From a virus, in IMG/VR virus record IMGVR_UViG_3300027833_000228, positions 1-23,097 of that record: 23,097 nucleotides of DNA; one strand, written 5' to 3'. Under the pieces are notes generated by a model, which saw nothing but the letters and a program-made list of their open reading frames with translations, was not told the DNA's origin and ran no database searches. A program made the position numbers and the translations under genes. Position 1 is the first letter of the stretch. Every line of letters starts with the position of its first letter. Of this stretch, positions 1 to 5,160 are shown piece after piece.

Positions 1-372
1 AGTGATATCTACATCTATCGCAGATGCATCACTTGATCCAACATATCCAATGTTCCAATCCCACGAATTACTATCTCCTGTGAAAAGAAGATTGTAAGTC
101 GAGCTATCAGCATCTATTGTACCAAAAAGTAAATTTTCATTACCTACTTGGTCAATATTAATGTTTAACGAAGAACCAGTAACAGACATAGGACTTGATG
201 AACTTGAAAAGTCATCTAATCCGATCTTGTTACCATAACCGTACTGGTCGATGTACAATGTTAATGTATCACCAGTTTGGTCAATGTTAATTTCGTTATC
301 ATCAGTTGCCTGAGCAATTGCGTTGAAAGAAAATAAACATAATAAAGATAAGCCTAATATTTTATGTTTCAT
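1..372 (-). CDS. Curlin-like (CsgA/CsgB-type) secreted fibre subunit, truncated by window start
   Basis: The reading frame starts at ATG 370-372 and stays open for 124 codons to base 1, so the C-terminus lies outside the window. Residues 1-22 form a classical Sec signal peptide: MKHK, a hydrophobic core, then NAIAQA with a likely cut after AIA or AQA. The mature part is Asn/Asp/Gln/Gly/Ser-rich and has curlin-type repeats: INIDQTGDTLTLYIDQYGYGN and, about 40 residues later, LNINIDQVGNENLLFG. These resemble the S-x5-Q-x-G-x-G-N-x-A-x3-Q repeat of CsgA/CsgB amyloid subunits, though they are degenerate. It overlaps the 3' end of csgG by 11 bp and has a weak SD (AGGG), so it is probably translated with csgG. 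I infer it is the substrate exported through the CsgG/CsgF pore. It could instead be a CsgB-like nucleator; the missing C-terminus prevents a choice. Confidence 0.72.
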   Translation of the reverse strand, partial: MKHKILGLSLLCLFSFNAIAQATDDNEINIDQTGDTLTLYIDQYGYGNKIGLDDFSSSSSPMSVTGSSLNINIDQVGNENLLFGTIDADSSTYNLLFTGDSNSWDWNIGYVGSSDASAIDVDIT

Positions 373-1345
373 TATTTTTCCCTTTTATTTTTTCATCAAG
401 GTTGTGCTTCTCGTTTGTTCCATCATGATCTTTTTGATGGGGGTGACGATGGCCAGCCTCGATTTCCCAGAACCCTCTATCGTGTCCTTGGTATACCATT
501 TCTAATACGGCAGCTTCTATAGCTGTTCGTACCGCATATGTCACTGATTCATTATTACCAACTCCGTCTTCATACTCAATTAACTGTGTTCCTTGTTCTA
601 TAAATCTAAATAAATCTCCGCCTGAGCCTACACTTAATACAGTTTTCCGAGTTTGAACATTCAATAATATTTCACCTGTTAATACTGAAACTGCACGTAT
701 TGAAACAGTAACTACGTCTTGTCGATATTGATTACTAAAACCAATACCTAGAGTTCTTGCTCCTCGTCCTCCAGTTCTAATATTACTATCATAACCAATA
801 ATTCCGCCTTCTATTATCATTCCTGCAAATAAAAGTGGACCAACACCAGTAGACGGTTTTTTCAGCTTCTTAGCTGCTTCGTCTCTAGTGGATCTTACAA
901 TCTGTCTTTCACGAACTAAGCCGTCAATACCTTCTCGTTCGACTACTCTAAACCATTTACCGTTTGCGGCTGTCTTTAAAGCATCAATTAATAATTCTGT
1001 TCCACCTTGTGTTACTGCGGTGGAGAAACTTTGTCCTGTCTGTGAATCTTTTCTTTGTCCTGTTTTATCTGCAAATCTATATACAGCAACGACTGGCATA
1101 GACTTAGCAGCTGGCAAAGCAAGTAAATCAATATACGAGGGCAGCTTAATAACTTCAGGCGCTTCTATGCATATTTGTTTACTTTCGGTGTATTGTCTTA
1201 CACCAGTATATAAATCTTTGCTCCACCCTTCTTTATATTGTCCTTGTCCATACTCACAATTAGCTGGTCCAGCTGACCACTGTGGCATTTGCGCACAACC
1301 AGTAAGGAATAATAGAAATAGGCTAGCCGCCGTCAGACGCATCAT
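362..1345 (-). CDS. csgG: CsgG-like curli secretion channel lipoprotein
   Basis: Product of 327 residues; E. coli CsgG is 277. CsgG forms a nine-subunit outer-membrane pore that exports curli subunits. Residues 1-17 are a lipoprotein signal with lipobox LTGC (Cys17). Blocks matching CsgG by eye are FADKTGQ (91-97), SFSTAV (106-111), a GGIIGYDSN-type segment (180-188), GARTLGIG (195-202), LTGEIL (222-227), LFRFIE (245-250) and HDRGFWE (288-294). Unusual parts are an extra stretch of roughly 30 residues after the lipid-modified Cys, containing Cys30 and Cys59, and a charged His/Lys-rich tail (about 295-327). An in-frame TTG at 1357 is possible, but ATG 1345 (or 1342) fits the GGGAG SD better. 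It overlaps csgF by 23 bp and the curlin-like gene by 11 bp, implying coupled translation. Confidence 0.93.
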   Translation of the reverse strand: MMRLTAASLFLLFLTGCAQMPQWSAGPANCEYGQGQYKEGWSKDLYTGVRQYTESKQICIEAPEVIKLPSYIDLLALPAAKSMPVVAVYRFADKTGQRKDSQTGQSFSTAVTQGGTELLIDALKTAANGKWFRVVEREGIDGLVRERQIVRSTRDEAAKKLKKPSTGVGPLLFAGMIIEGGIIGYDSNIRTGGRGARTLGIGFSNQYRQDVVTVSIRAVSVLTGEILLNVQTRKTVLSVGSGGDLFRFIEQGTQLIEYEDGVGNNESVTYAVRTAIEAAVLEMVYQGHDRGFWEIEAGHRHPHQKDHDGTNEKHNLDEKIKGKNNET

Positions 1346-1832
1346 CTCCACTCCCAAAATTTCCTGATCCTATAGGGATCTCAATAACTGTTGTTGAACC
1401 ATGCTCGTCAACAATTGTCATCTTAATAAATTCTTCACCATCCGCACCTGTTATGACTTCATAAGTTACAGTTGATCCTTCTAAAACAAAAGAACCAAAT
1501 CTAACTGGGTCGTCATTACTAAACATGTTATCAACTAACTGTTTTGATAACTGCGCATATATACGTGATTCTAAGTTTCTTATAAACTTGGCAAGAGTTG
1601 TATTTTCAGCAGCTCTTTGCGCTGCTCTTTCAGCAGCTTCCATTGCATCTTTAATTGCTTTCTTTCTGCCATGTTCTTGGTTTTCAACAGTTAGGTAGTG
1701 AGCCCCTGTTCCTATACCACTGAACGATGGATTTTTAAATCCGTGTACTATCGGTTCCGCCATTGTGTACTGAGCGCCGAAATACAAAATTAATATTAGA
1801 ATACCTAAACAGGTTCCATTAATTATTTTCAT
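1323..1832 (-). CDS. csgF: CsgF-like curli assembly factor
   Basis: Product of 169 residues. In E. coli CsgF is exported, plugs its N-terminus into the CsgG channel and helps place the CsgB nucleator. Residues 1-25 are a Sec signal peptide (hydrophobic ILILILYFG, cut after TMA). The mature N-terminus contains HGFKNPSFSG, matching the FxFRNPNFGG segment of E. coli CsgF that binds in the CsgG constriction. A middle helix rich in Ala, Glu and Arg (about 52-76) is followed by a segment like the CsgF helix that ends near GGLLS, then a beta-rich C-terminal part (TVTYEVITG..., STTVIEIPI). The C-terminal tail is Gly/Asp/Ser-rich. ATG 1832 is chosen over an upstream in-frame TTG because GAGGA lies six bases before it. 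It overlaps the upstream membrane-protein gene by 14 bp and csgG by 23 bp. Confidence 0.88.
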   Translation of the reverse strand: MKIINGTCLGILILILYFGAQYTMAEPIVHGFKNPSFSGIGTGAHYLTVENQEHGRKKAIKDAMEAAERAAQRAAENTTLAKFIRNLESRIYAQLSKQLVDNMFSNDDPVRFGSFVLEGSTVTYEVITGADGEEFIKMTIVDEHGSTTVIEIPIGSGNFGSGDDASDGG

Positions 1833-2124
1833 TTTTCTTCCTCTTTTTTCTTTCAAGCTCTTCTTCGGCCTTTTGAATAAGACCGTCCTTAGCTTTATAT
1901 TCTAAAACCACATTCACTTTCTGTTGCAATCTAATTAAGTCTTGATCTAACATTCGGACACGATCTATTACTTTAATTAATTGCATGTGATGTTTATCTA
2001 TAGCTGGTTGGATAGTTTCATTAATGAATTTCCAAACAAAATATACAAAATAACCTAAACCACAAACCATTATAGTAGGAAACCCGTATTCTTGCACTAT
2101 GGCAGCTATGTCTAATCCATCCAT
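1819..2124 (-). CDS. Small membrane protein with coiled coil, holin-like architecture
   Basis: Product of 101 residues. The N-terminus carries one hydrophobic segment (about residues 14-33, FPTIMVCGLGYFVYFVWKF), followed by an amphipathic helix with heptad-like spacing (about 40-75) and a very basic, Lys/Glu-rich tail (KAEEELERKKRKK). This single-membrane-segment plus coiled-coil layout recalls BhlA/UviB-type holin-like proteins and small membrane proteins of marine T4-like phages, but I see no diagnostic signature. It resembles the product of 2331-2627 in layout and in the G-[LF]-P motif before the membrane segment, so the two may be paralogues. It sits directly upstream of csgF and overlaps it by 14 bp. 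The function is unknown; a holin or a membrane anchor is an inference. Confidence 0.7.
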   Translation of the reverse strand: MDGLDIAAIVQEYGFPTIMVCGLGYFVYFVWKFINETIQPAIDKHHMQLIKVIDRVRMLDQDLIRLQQKVNVVLEYKAKDGLIQKAEEELERKKRKKNENN

Positions 2125-2127
2125 GTG

Positions 2128-2331
2128 TTAGAGGTCCAAGCTAAGTTGAACTTCCGACTTCTTAAAAAACATACATCCGTTTTGGTCTAACTCAAGCACA
2201 AACGAATCGCCAACATTTAAAGGCGTTCTGTCTATATTTACTTGGCTATGATCTTCTAGTGAAGAATTAACATCACTTAGCAGTAGCCCTTCTTCAGTTA
2301 TATCAAATTTGTAACCTACGTGCATTACCAT
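2128..2331 (-). CDS. Hypothetical 67-residue protein
   Basis: A small soluble acidic protein with no signal peptide or membrane segment. It has beta-like character (VGYKFDIT, DSFVLELD, CMFFKK) and I do not recognise a family. The start overlaps the stop of the preceding gene in a TAATG junction, and AAGGAG lies six bases before the first ATG, so translation is probably coupled. Three bases separate its stop from the next start. Its position between two membrane proteins of similar design, in the same late operon as csgF/csgG, is the only hint of function. Confidence 0.62.
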   Translation of the reverse strand: MVMHVGYKFDITEEGLLLSDVNSSLEDHSQVNIDRTPLNVGDSFVLELDQNGCMFFKKSEVQLSLDL

Positions 2332-2627
2332 TAGTCTCTCCTTACATCCACTTTTCCGTCTTCAATAAAATTTTCAGCTCTAGCTATACGATCGGTATCT
2401 GGTGTTAGTCCTAACGCTGAACTTACGAGTAAGTCGATCTTAATAATTTCGTTGCTCATGGACCTAGCTCGATTCTCCAAGCCCTCCGAAAATATTGTTA
2501 ATGTCTTAATACTATCAACGATTCCTTCAAAAATCTGTCTAATAATAATAAAGATAAAGAATCCCATTACAAGGGCGCCAGCAATCGGTAGGCCAACGTC
2601 TGAGATCAACTGCAAGATTTGTTCCAT
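2331..2627 (-). CDS. Small membrane protein, first gene of the curli/membrane late operon
   Basis: Product of 98 residues: a short N-terminal helix, then one long hydrophobic segment (about residues 13-32, LPIAGALVMGFFIFIIIRQI), then an amphipathic helical region (about 35-75) and a charged tail. From memory, proteins of this pattern (LISDVGLPIAGALV followed by a helix ending near SALGL) recur in T4-like marine phages without assigned function. It is similar in layout to the 101-residue protein two genes downstream. A GGAG SD lies six bases before ATG 2627, and a perfect TATAAATA late promoter lies about 37 bases upstream. Holin, antiholin or virion membrane protein are possible roles; none is proven here. 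Confidence 0.72.
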   Translation of the reverse strand: MEQILQLISDVGLPIAGALVMGFFIFIIIRQIFEGIVDSIKTLTIFSEGLENRARSMSNEIIKIDLLVSSALGLTPDTDRIARAENFIEDGKVDVRRD

Positions 2628-2663
2628 TTTCTACTCCATACGAAGCTAACTAGGGCTCCGTTC

Positions 2664-2671
2664 TATTTATA
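2664..2671 (-). promoter_or_regulatory. T4-type late promoter TATAAATA for the membrane/curli operon
   Basis: The minus strand reads TATAAATA, an exact match to the T4 late -10 element recognised by the gp55 sigma factor. It lies 37 bases before ATG 2627 in the divergent gap and points left. It is the only promoter-like sequence I see for the six-gene run down to base 1, which would make csgF, csgG and the curlin-like gene late genes. Confidence 0.7.
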
Positions 2672-2714
2672 ATGAGAAGACTCTGAAAAAAGTTAAAAAA
2701 AAGTGAAAAAACAG

Positions 2715-2743
2715 TTGACAAATTCGTTTTGATATGTTATAAT
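2715..2743 (+). promoter_or_regulatory. Consensus sigma70 promoter P1
   Basis: TTGACA (2715-2720), a 17 bp spacer and TATAAT (2738-2743), with TG one base before the -10 (extended -10). The sequence downstream of the -10 (ATACTTATAAATTA) is nearly the same as at P4. It should drive the gene starting at 2776 and is probably an early promoter using unmodified host RNA polymerase. Confidence 0.9.
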
Positions 2744-2775
2744 ATACTTATAAATTAAATTAAACAGGAAACTAA

Positions 2776-3072
2776 ATGGACATAAGAATACTTGGAAACC
2801 AACCAGAACCAACTTTAACTAGAGATGATGCTTACTACATCACAGACTTCGAGGTCAGAACTAAAGACTTAGAAACCTTTGAGCATGGTAAGATCTTAGT
2901 TGACCTATGGATCAAAAAGAATGATCCAACTCTGGAAGGCTGCCAGTTTAATCTTACAGATCCTATGACTGTAGGCATCTATCCTATGGTCGGCAAGACT
3001 AATATGGACAGCATCGTGTTAATGCTCGAAGAAATCGGCTTTTATGGTAAATCTGCTGGTTATTCATTATAG
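2776..3072 (+). CDS. Hypothetical 98-residue early protein
   Basis: No recognised family. The product is acidic and soluble, without signal peptide or membrane segment, and has an alpha/beta-looking pattern (AYYITDFEVRT, KILVDLWIKK, DSIVLMLEEIGFYG). It has its own strong promoter P1 and an AGGAA SD before ATG 2776. It is the first of the rightward small-gene cluster, and each of the first three genes there has a private promoter. Such small, strongly expressed early phage proteins often target host machinery, but nothing in this sequence says which. Confidence 0.72.
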   Translation: MDIRILGNQPEPTLTRDDAYYITDFEVRTKDLETFEHGKILVDLWIKKNDPTLEGCQFNLTDPMTVGIYPMVGKTNMDSIVLMLEEIGFYGKSAGYSL

Positions 3073-3087
3073 TTATAAGCTTATAAC
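3072..3087. repeat. 16-bp perfect palindrome GTTATAAGCTTATAAC
   Basis: A perfect self-complementary 16-mer that begins on the last base of the TAG stop codon of the preceding gene and sits about 30 bp upstream of the P2 -35 box. It has no loop or T-run, so it is a poor intrinsic terminator. It could be a protein-binding site or an mRNA-end structure, or chance in AT-rich DNA. Confidence 0.4.
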
Positions 3088-3117
3088 AAATTGATATAAA
3101 AATATGTTAACAAAGTG

Positions 3118-3146
3118 TTGACAAAGACTCTTTGATATGATATAAT
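3118..3146 (+). promoter_or_regulatory. Consensus sigma70 promoter P2
   Basis: TTGACA (3118-3123), 17 bp spacer, TATAAT (3141-3146), extended -10 TG. The spacer end TTTGATATGA and the downstream ATACATATTAAATAATTAAA are shared with P3. It drives the gene at 3190. Confidence 0.9.
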
Positions 3147-3189
3147 ATACATATTAAATAATTAAATAAACTTAAAAAGAGCACCAATA

Positions 3190-3402
3190 ATGAATTTAAC
3201 TAATTTAAATCTCGCCTTTGAAGAAGCTATGGCCGAAGATCTTAATGATATCTTTAGTGACTATAACGAATATATCATGGACAATGCTGATCCATCTGAA
3301 GTTACTATTTGTAACGGAGATACTCTCTTAGAAGCTGCAGAGAATGAATATCTTCTTGAAGAATTTAAAGCCTATTGGATTAAGCTCCAGTTAGAAAAAT
3401 AA
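3190..3402 (+). CDS. Hypothetical 70-residue acidic protein
   Basis: No family recognised. The product is strongly acidic, with many Asp and Glu residues spread over an apparently all-helical chain (FEEAMAEDLNDIF, TLLEAAENEYLLEEFKAYW). Small acidic phage proteins of this kind are sometimes DNA mimics or RNA-polymerase binders, but that is only an analogy. The SD is weak (AAGAG about ten bases before ATG), in contrast to the very strong promoter P2. Its stop is followed within 20 bases by promoter P3, so it is probably a single-gene unit. Confidence 0.7.
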   Translation: MNLTNLNLAFEEAMAEDLNDIFSDYNEYIMDNADPSEVTICNGDTLLEAAENEYLLEEFKAYWIKLQLEK

Positions 3403-3415
3403 GTGAAAATAAGTG

Positions 3416-3444
3416 TTGACAAACACCATTTGATATGATATAAT
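3416..3444 (+). promoter_or_regulatory. Consensus sigma70 promoter P3
   Basis: TTGACA (3416-3421), 17 bp spacer, TATAAT (3439-3444), extended -10 TG. The bases before the -35 (AAGTGAAAATAAGTG) recur almost unchanged before P4, showing that the duplicated module is larger than the promoter core. It drives the gene at 3489. Confidence 0.9.
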
Positions 3445-3488
3445 ATACATATTAAATAATTAAAATTTAAACTAAAGGAAACTATATT

Positions 3489-3767
3489 ATGCTAACTACT
3501 ACTGAAATGAACAAACTGAACTCTTTACTTGCTAAAGCTGATCAATCTCAGATGCGTCAAATTGGAAGCATGTTTAACGCTCAACATAAAGCTAAGCAGC
3601 AAGTTATTAAGAATTCCTTTAGGACTGGCCAGAACGTCTGGTTTACATCAAAGATCGGAGAGCGCATTGAAGGTGTTATCACAAAGGTCATGATCAAGAA
3701 CATCCAATTGAAAACTGCAGACGGCGGTTTGTGGAGAGTAACACCAGCTCTTCTAAAGTCTGCGTAA
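3489..3767 (+). CDS. Hypothetical 92-residue protein with SH3/KOW-like C-terminal half
   Basis: Residues 1-40 look helical and are rich in Lys, Gln and Met. Residues 44-90 have the pattern FRTGQNVWF, GERIEGVITKV, IQLKT, GGLWRVTPALL. This small beta-barrel, SH3/KOW-like layout (G-x-x-V-x-F, G-x-x-x-x-G-x-V, then W-R-V-x-P) is frequent in marine phage proteins, where it is thought to bind nucleic acid or act as an adaptor. The product is basic, consistent with nucleic-acid binding, but no target is known. It has an AGGA SD and promoter P3. A second promoter (P4) follows directly, so it is probably monocistronic. Confidence 0.72.
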   Translation: MLTTTEMNKLNSLLAKADQSQMRQIGSMFNAQHKAKQQVIKNSFRTGQNVWFTSKIGERIEGVITKVMIKNIQLKTADGGLWRVTPALLKSA

Positions 3768-3794
3768 ATAAGTGAAAATAAATGTCAAAAAGGG

Positions 3795-3823
3795 TTGACA
3801 AATACCTTTTGATATGATATAAT
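3795..3823 (+). promoter_or_regulatory. Consensus sigma70 promoter P4
   Basis: TTGACA (3795-3800), 17 bp spacer, TATAAT (3818-3823), extended -10 TG. The expected RNA start is near 3830. I see no further promoter before hemC ends at 6613, so P4 may drive seven protein genes and the tRNA as one operon. Confidence 0.9.
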
Positions 3824-3857
3824 ATACTTATAAATTATGAAAAATGGAGAAATGATT

Positions 3858-4172
3858 ATGACTAACTTTGATAAAGACCAATTTACTTGGGATGGAATGT
3901 ACTTAATGTATAGAGGCGGGTTTGAGAATGCACCTCTAATGAACGAGGTACATCCTGACTGTCACCCATCTTGGGTCGGTCTAGTTAAGCCATCATTTAT
4001 TGCTAGGTTCAAGTACGGCTCAAAGCCTTGGAAATCTTGGGTTAATGCAATCGTTGAAAACTACACTGTTGAAGAATACCTCGCAGAAGTTAAATCATCT
4101 TCTCCATTAGAAGCTGTTAATAAAATTGGTTACTCAGGAAAAGGAAGATACTTTTCAAGGAAGGCTGCATAA
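3858..4172 (+). CDS. Hypothetical 104-residue protein of a widespread phage type
   Basis: The sequence begins MTNFDKDQFTWDGMYLMYRGG and includes FIARFKYGSKPWKSWVNAI and NYTVEEYLAE. From memory, the order FxARFKxG..., then FTVEEY, recurs in many small uncharacterised tailed-phage proteins; no function is known to me. An in-frame ATG exists at 3837, but it would lie only about six bases into the P4 transcript without an SD. ATG 3858 has GGAG eight bases before it, so I place the start there. The stop overlaps the next start in a TAATG junction. It is the first gene of the P4 operon. Confidence 0.75.
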   Translation: MTNFDKDQFTWDGMYLMYRGGFENAPLMNEVHPDCHPSWVGLVKPSFIARFKYGSKPWKSWVNAIVENYTVEEYLAEVKSSSPLEAVNKIGYSGKGRYFSRKAA

Positions 4173-4366
4173 TGATTGAGATTTTACAAGAAGTAACTGA
4201 CTGGGGCAATGAGCCAGTTGCAAATGGTCTATATCATGTTAATAGCCAAGTTCAGCTTGTAGCTTATCAAGCTCCAGGCAGTGAATTAAAAGTCTTTAAC
4301 AAGCCAATGAAACAGTTTTCTAAAACTAGACGTAAATTTAAAAAGGTAGGTGAATATGAGCAATAG
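4172..4366 (+). CDS. Hypothetical 64-residue basic protein
   Basis: Translationally coupled to the previous gene through TAATG, with AGGAAGG inside the preceding coding end as SD. The product has a beta-like middle (NGLYHVNSQVQLVAYQAPG) and a strongly basic C-terminus (KQFSKTRRKFKKVGEY) that could touch nucleic acid. Short proteins of this kind, with a Y-H-V-N...L-V-A-Y core and an FSK-x-RRKF tail, occur in other tailed phages, from memory, without known function. It overlaps the next gene by 11 bp. Confidence 0.65.
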   Translation: MIEILQEVTDWGNEPVANGLYHVNSQVQLVAYQAPGSELKVFNKPMKQFSKTRRKFKKVGEYEQ

Positions 4367-4571
4367 TATAAAAGATCTTATTAAGACAGTAGGTGCATTC
4401 GTAATTGTTACTTGTACATTTGCATTTGCTTTTTCTTTCTATGCTGCAATCCCTGATGTTCATATATCGCATTCTACTGACGAGTGTGTTACAGTAATTA
4501 ACTATACTGACGAAGATATTTACTCTTGCGAAAATATGCCTACGAAGTATAACAAAGTGTGGGTAAAGTAA
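4356..4571 (+). CDS. Hypothetical 71-residue membrane protein, single N-terminal segment
   Basis: Residues about 11-30 (VGAFVIVTCTFAFAFSFYAA) form one hydrophobic segment, which may be an anchor or an uncleaved signal. The rest (DVHISHSTDECVTVINYTDEDIYSCENMP) is acidic with two Cys residues, compatible with a small exported domain and a disulfide. A GTG at 4350 is in frame, but ATG 4356 has AGGTAGG at better spacing. It overlaps the preceding gene by 11 bp and ends just before the TTG start of the next. An inner-membrane protein acting early in infection, such as in superinfection exclusion, is conceivable but not shown. Confidence 0.65.
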   Translation: MSNSIKDLIKTVGAFVIVTCTFAFAFSFYAAIPDVHISHSTDECVTVINYTDEDIYSCENMPTKYNKVWVK

Positions 4572-4572
4572 T

Positions 4573-5160
4573 TTGAATATATTTGTTTTAGATTCAGATC
4601 CTATTGCTGCGGCGCAAATGTGTTGTGACAGACACGTACCTAAAATGATTGTTGAGAGTGCACAAATGCTTTCAACAGCACATCGAATGCTTGACGGTAA
4701 ACCAGAGAGAAGAAGATCTCGATCTGGCAAAACCATGCAACAATACTACTCTTTTGGCGACGAAAGAGACGATACTTTTTACTTAGCAGTACACAAGTTT
4801 CACCCATGTACAACATGGACTATGGAAAGTAAAACTAATTATGAATGGCACTACGAACACTTTCGCGGCCTGGCGAACGAATTTGAGTTTCGTAGAAATA
4901 AACAACATCTTACATGGCATAAACTCGGCGTAAGCCTAAGCATGCCTCCTAAGAATATACCAGATATTGGACTCACGCCGTTTGCACAAGCGATGAGTCA
5001 GTATCCTGATTGCAAAAGTGATGATGCAGTTCAGGCTTACAGAAACTATTACCATGCAGCAAAACCTTTTGCTAAGTGGGATTGGGGTCGTCCAGCACCT
5101 AGCTGGTGGCAAGGATTTGAAGGTTACAACAAAGAGGAACTTTTAGATGGGATTACGTAA
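4573..5160 (+). CDS. Conserved phage protein, MNIFVLDxDP/HVxKMIxExAQMLSTAH family, function unknown
   Basis: Product of 195 residues. The N-terminal block MNIFVLDSDPIAAAQMCCD, then HVPKMIVESAQMLSTAH (about 26-42), and a second block VHKFHPCTTWTMESKTNYEW (about 73-92), match by memory an uncharacterised family common in marine T4-like phages and other large phages. The conserved His, Cys, Asp and Trp residues suggest an enzyme or metal site, but I cannot name a reaction. The start is TTG at 4573: the family N-terminus begins exactly there and the first downstream in-frame ATG would remove the conserved block. The next gene starts inside its end (14 bp overlap). Confidence 0.8.
   Translation: MNIFVLDSDPIAAAQMCCDRHVPKMIVESAQMLSTAHRMLDGKPERRRSRSGKTMQQYYSFGDERDDTFYLAVHKFHPCTTWTMESKTNYEWHYEHFRGLANEFEFRRNKQHLTWHKLGVSLSMPPKNIPDIGLTPFAQAMSQYPDCKSDDAVQAYRNYYHAAKPFAKWDWGRPAPSWWQGFEGYNKEELLDGIT

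Noticed and set aside
888-1367. Plus-strand open frame of 159 codons
   Set aside because: It lies wholly opposite csgG, which has clear family motifs. The product is Ser/Pro/Cys-rich without any recognisable pattern and has no convincing SD.
1-2627. Interpretation of the curli genes as bacterial chromosomal DNA or a contig chimera
   Set aside because: The genes share a T4-type late promoter and phage-style overlaps with small phage-like proteins, and the DNA continues without a break into phage early genes. A chimera beyond the window cannot be excluded.
2715-3823. The repeated AT-rich modules as a CRISPR array or iterons
   Set aside because: Each copy is a complete promoter before a gene, spaced by coding sequence, not by short uniform spacers.
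3837-3857. ATG 3837 as start of the 104-residue protein
   Set aside because: It would lie about six bases after the expected P4 RNA start without an SD; ATG 3858 has GGAG at good spacing.
4338-4736. Minus-strand open frame of 132 codons
   Set aside because: Antisense to three co-directional, coupled genes, one of which belongs to a conserved phage family; the product looks like noise.
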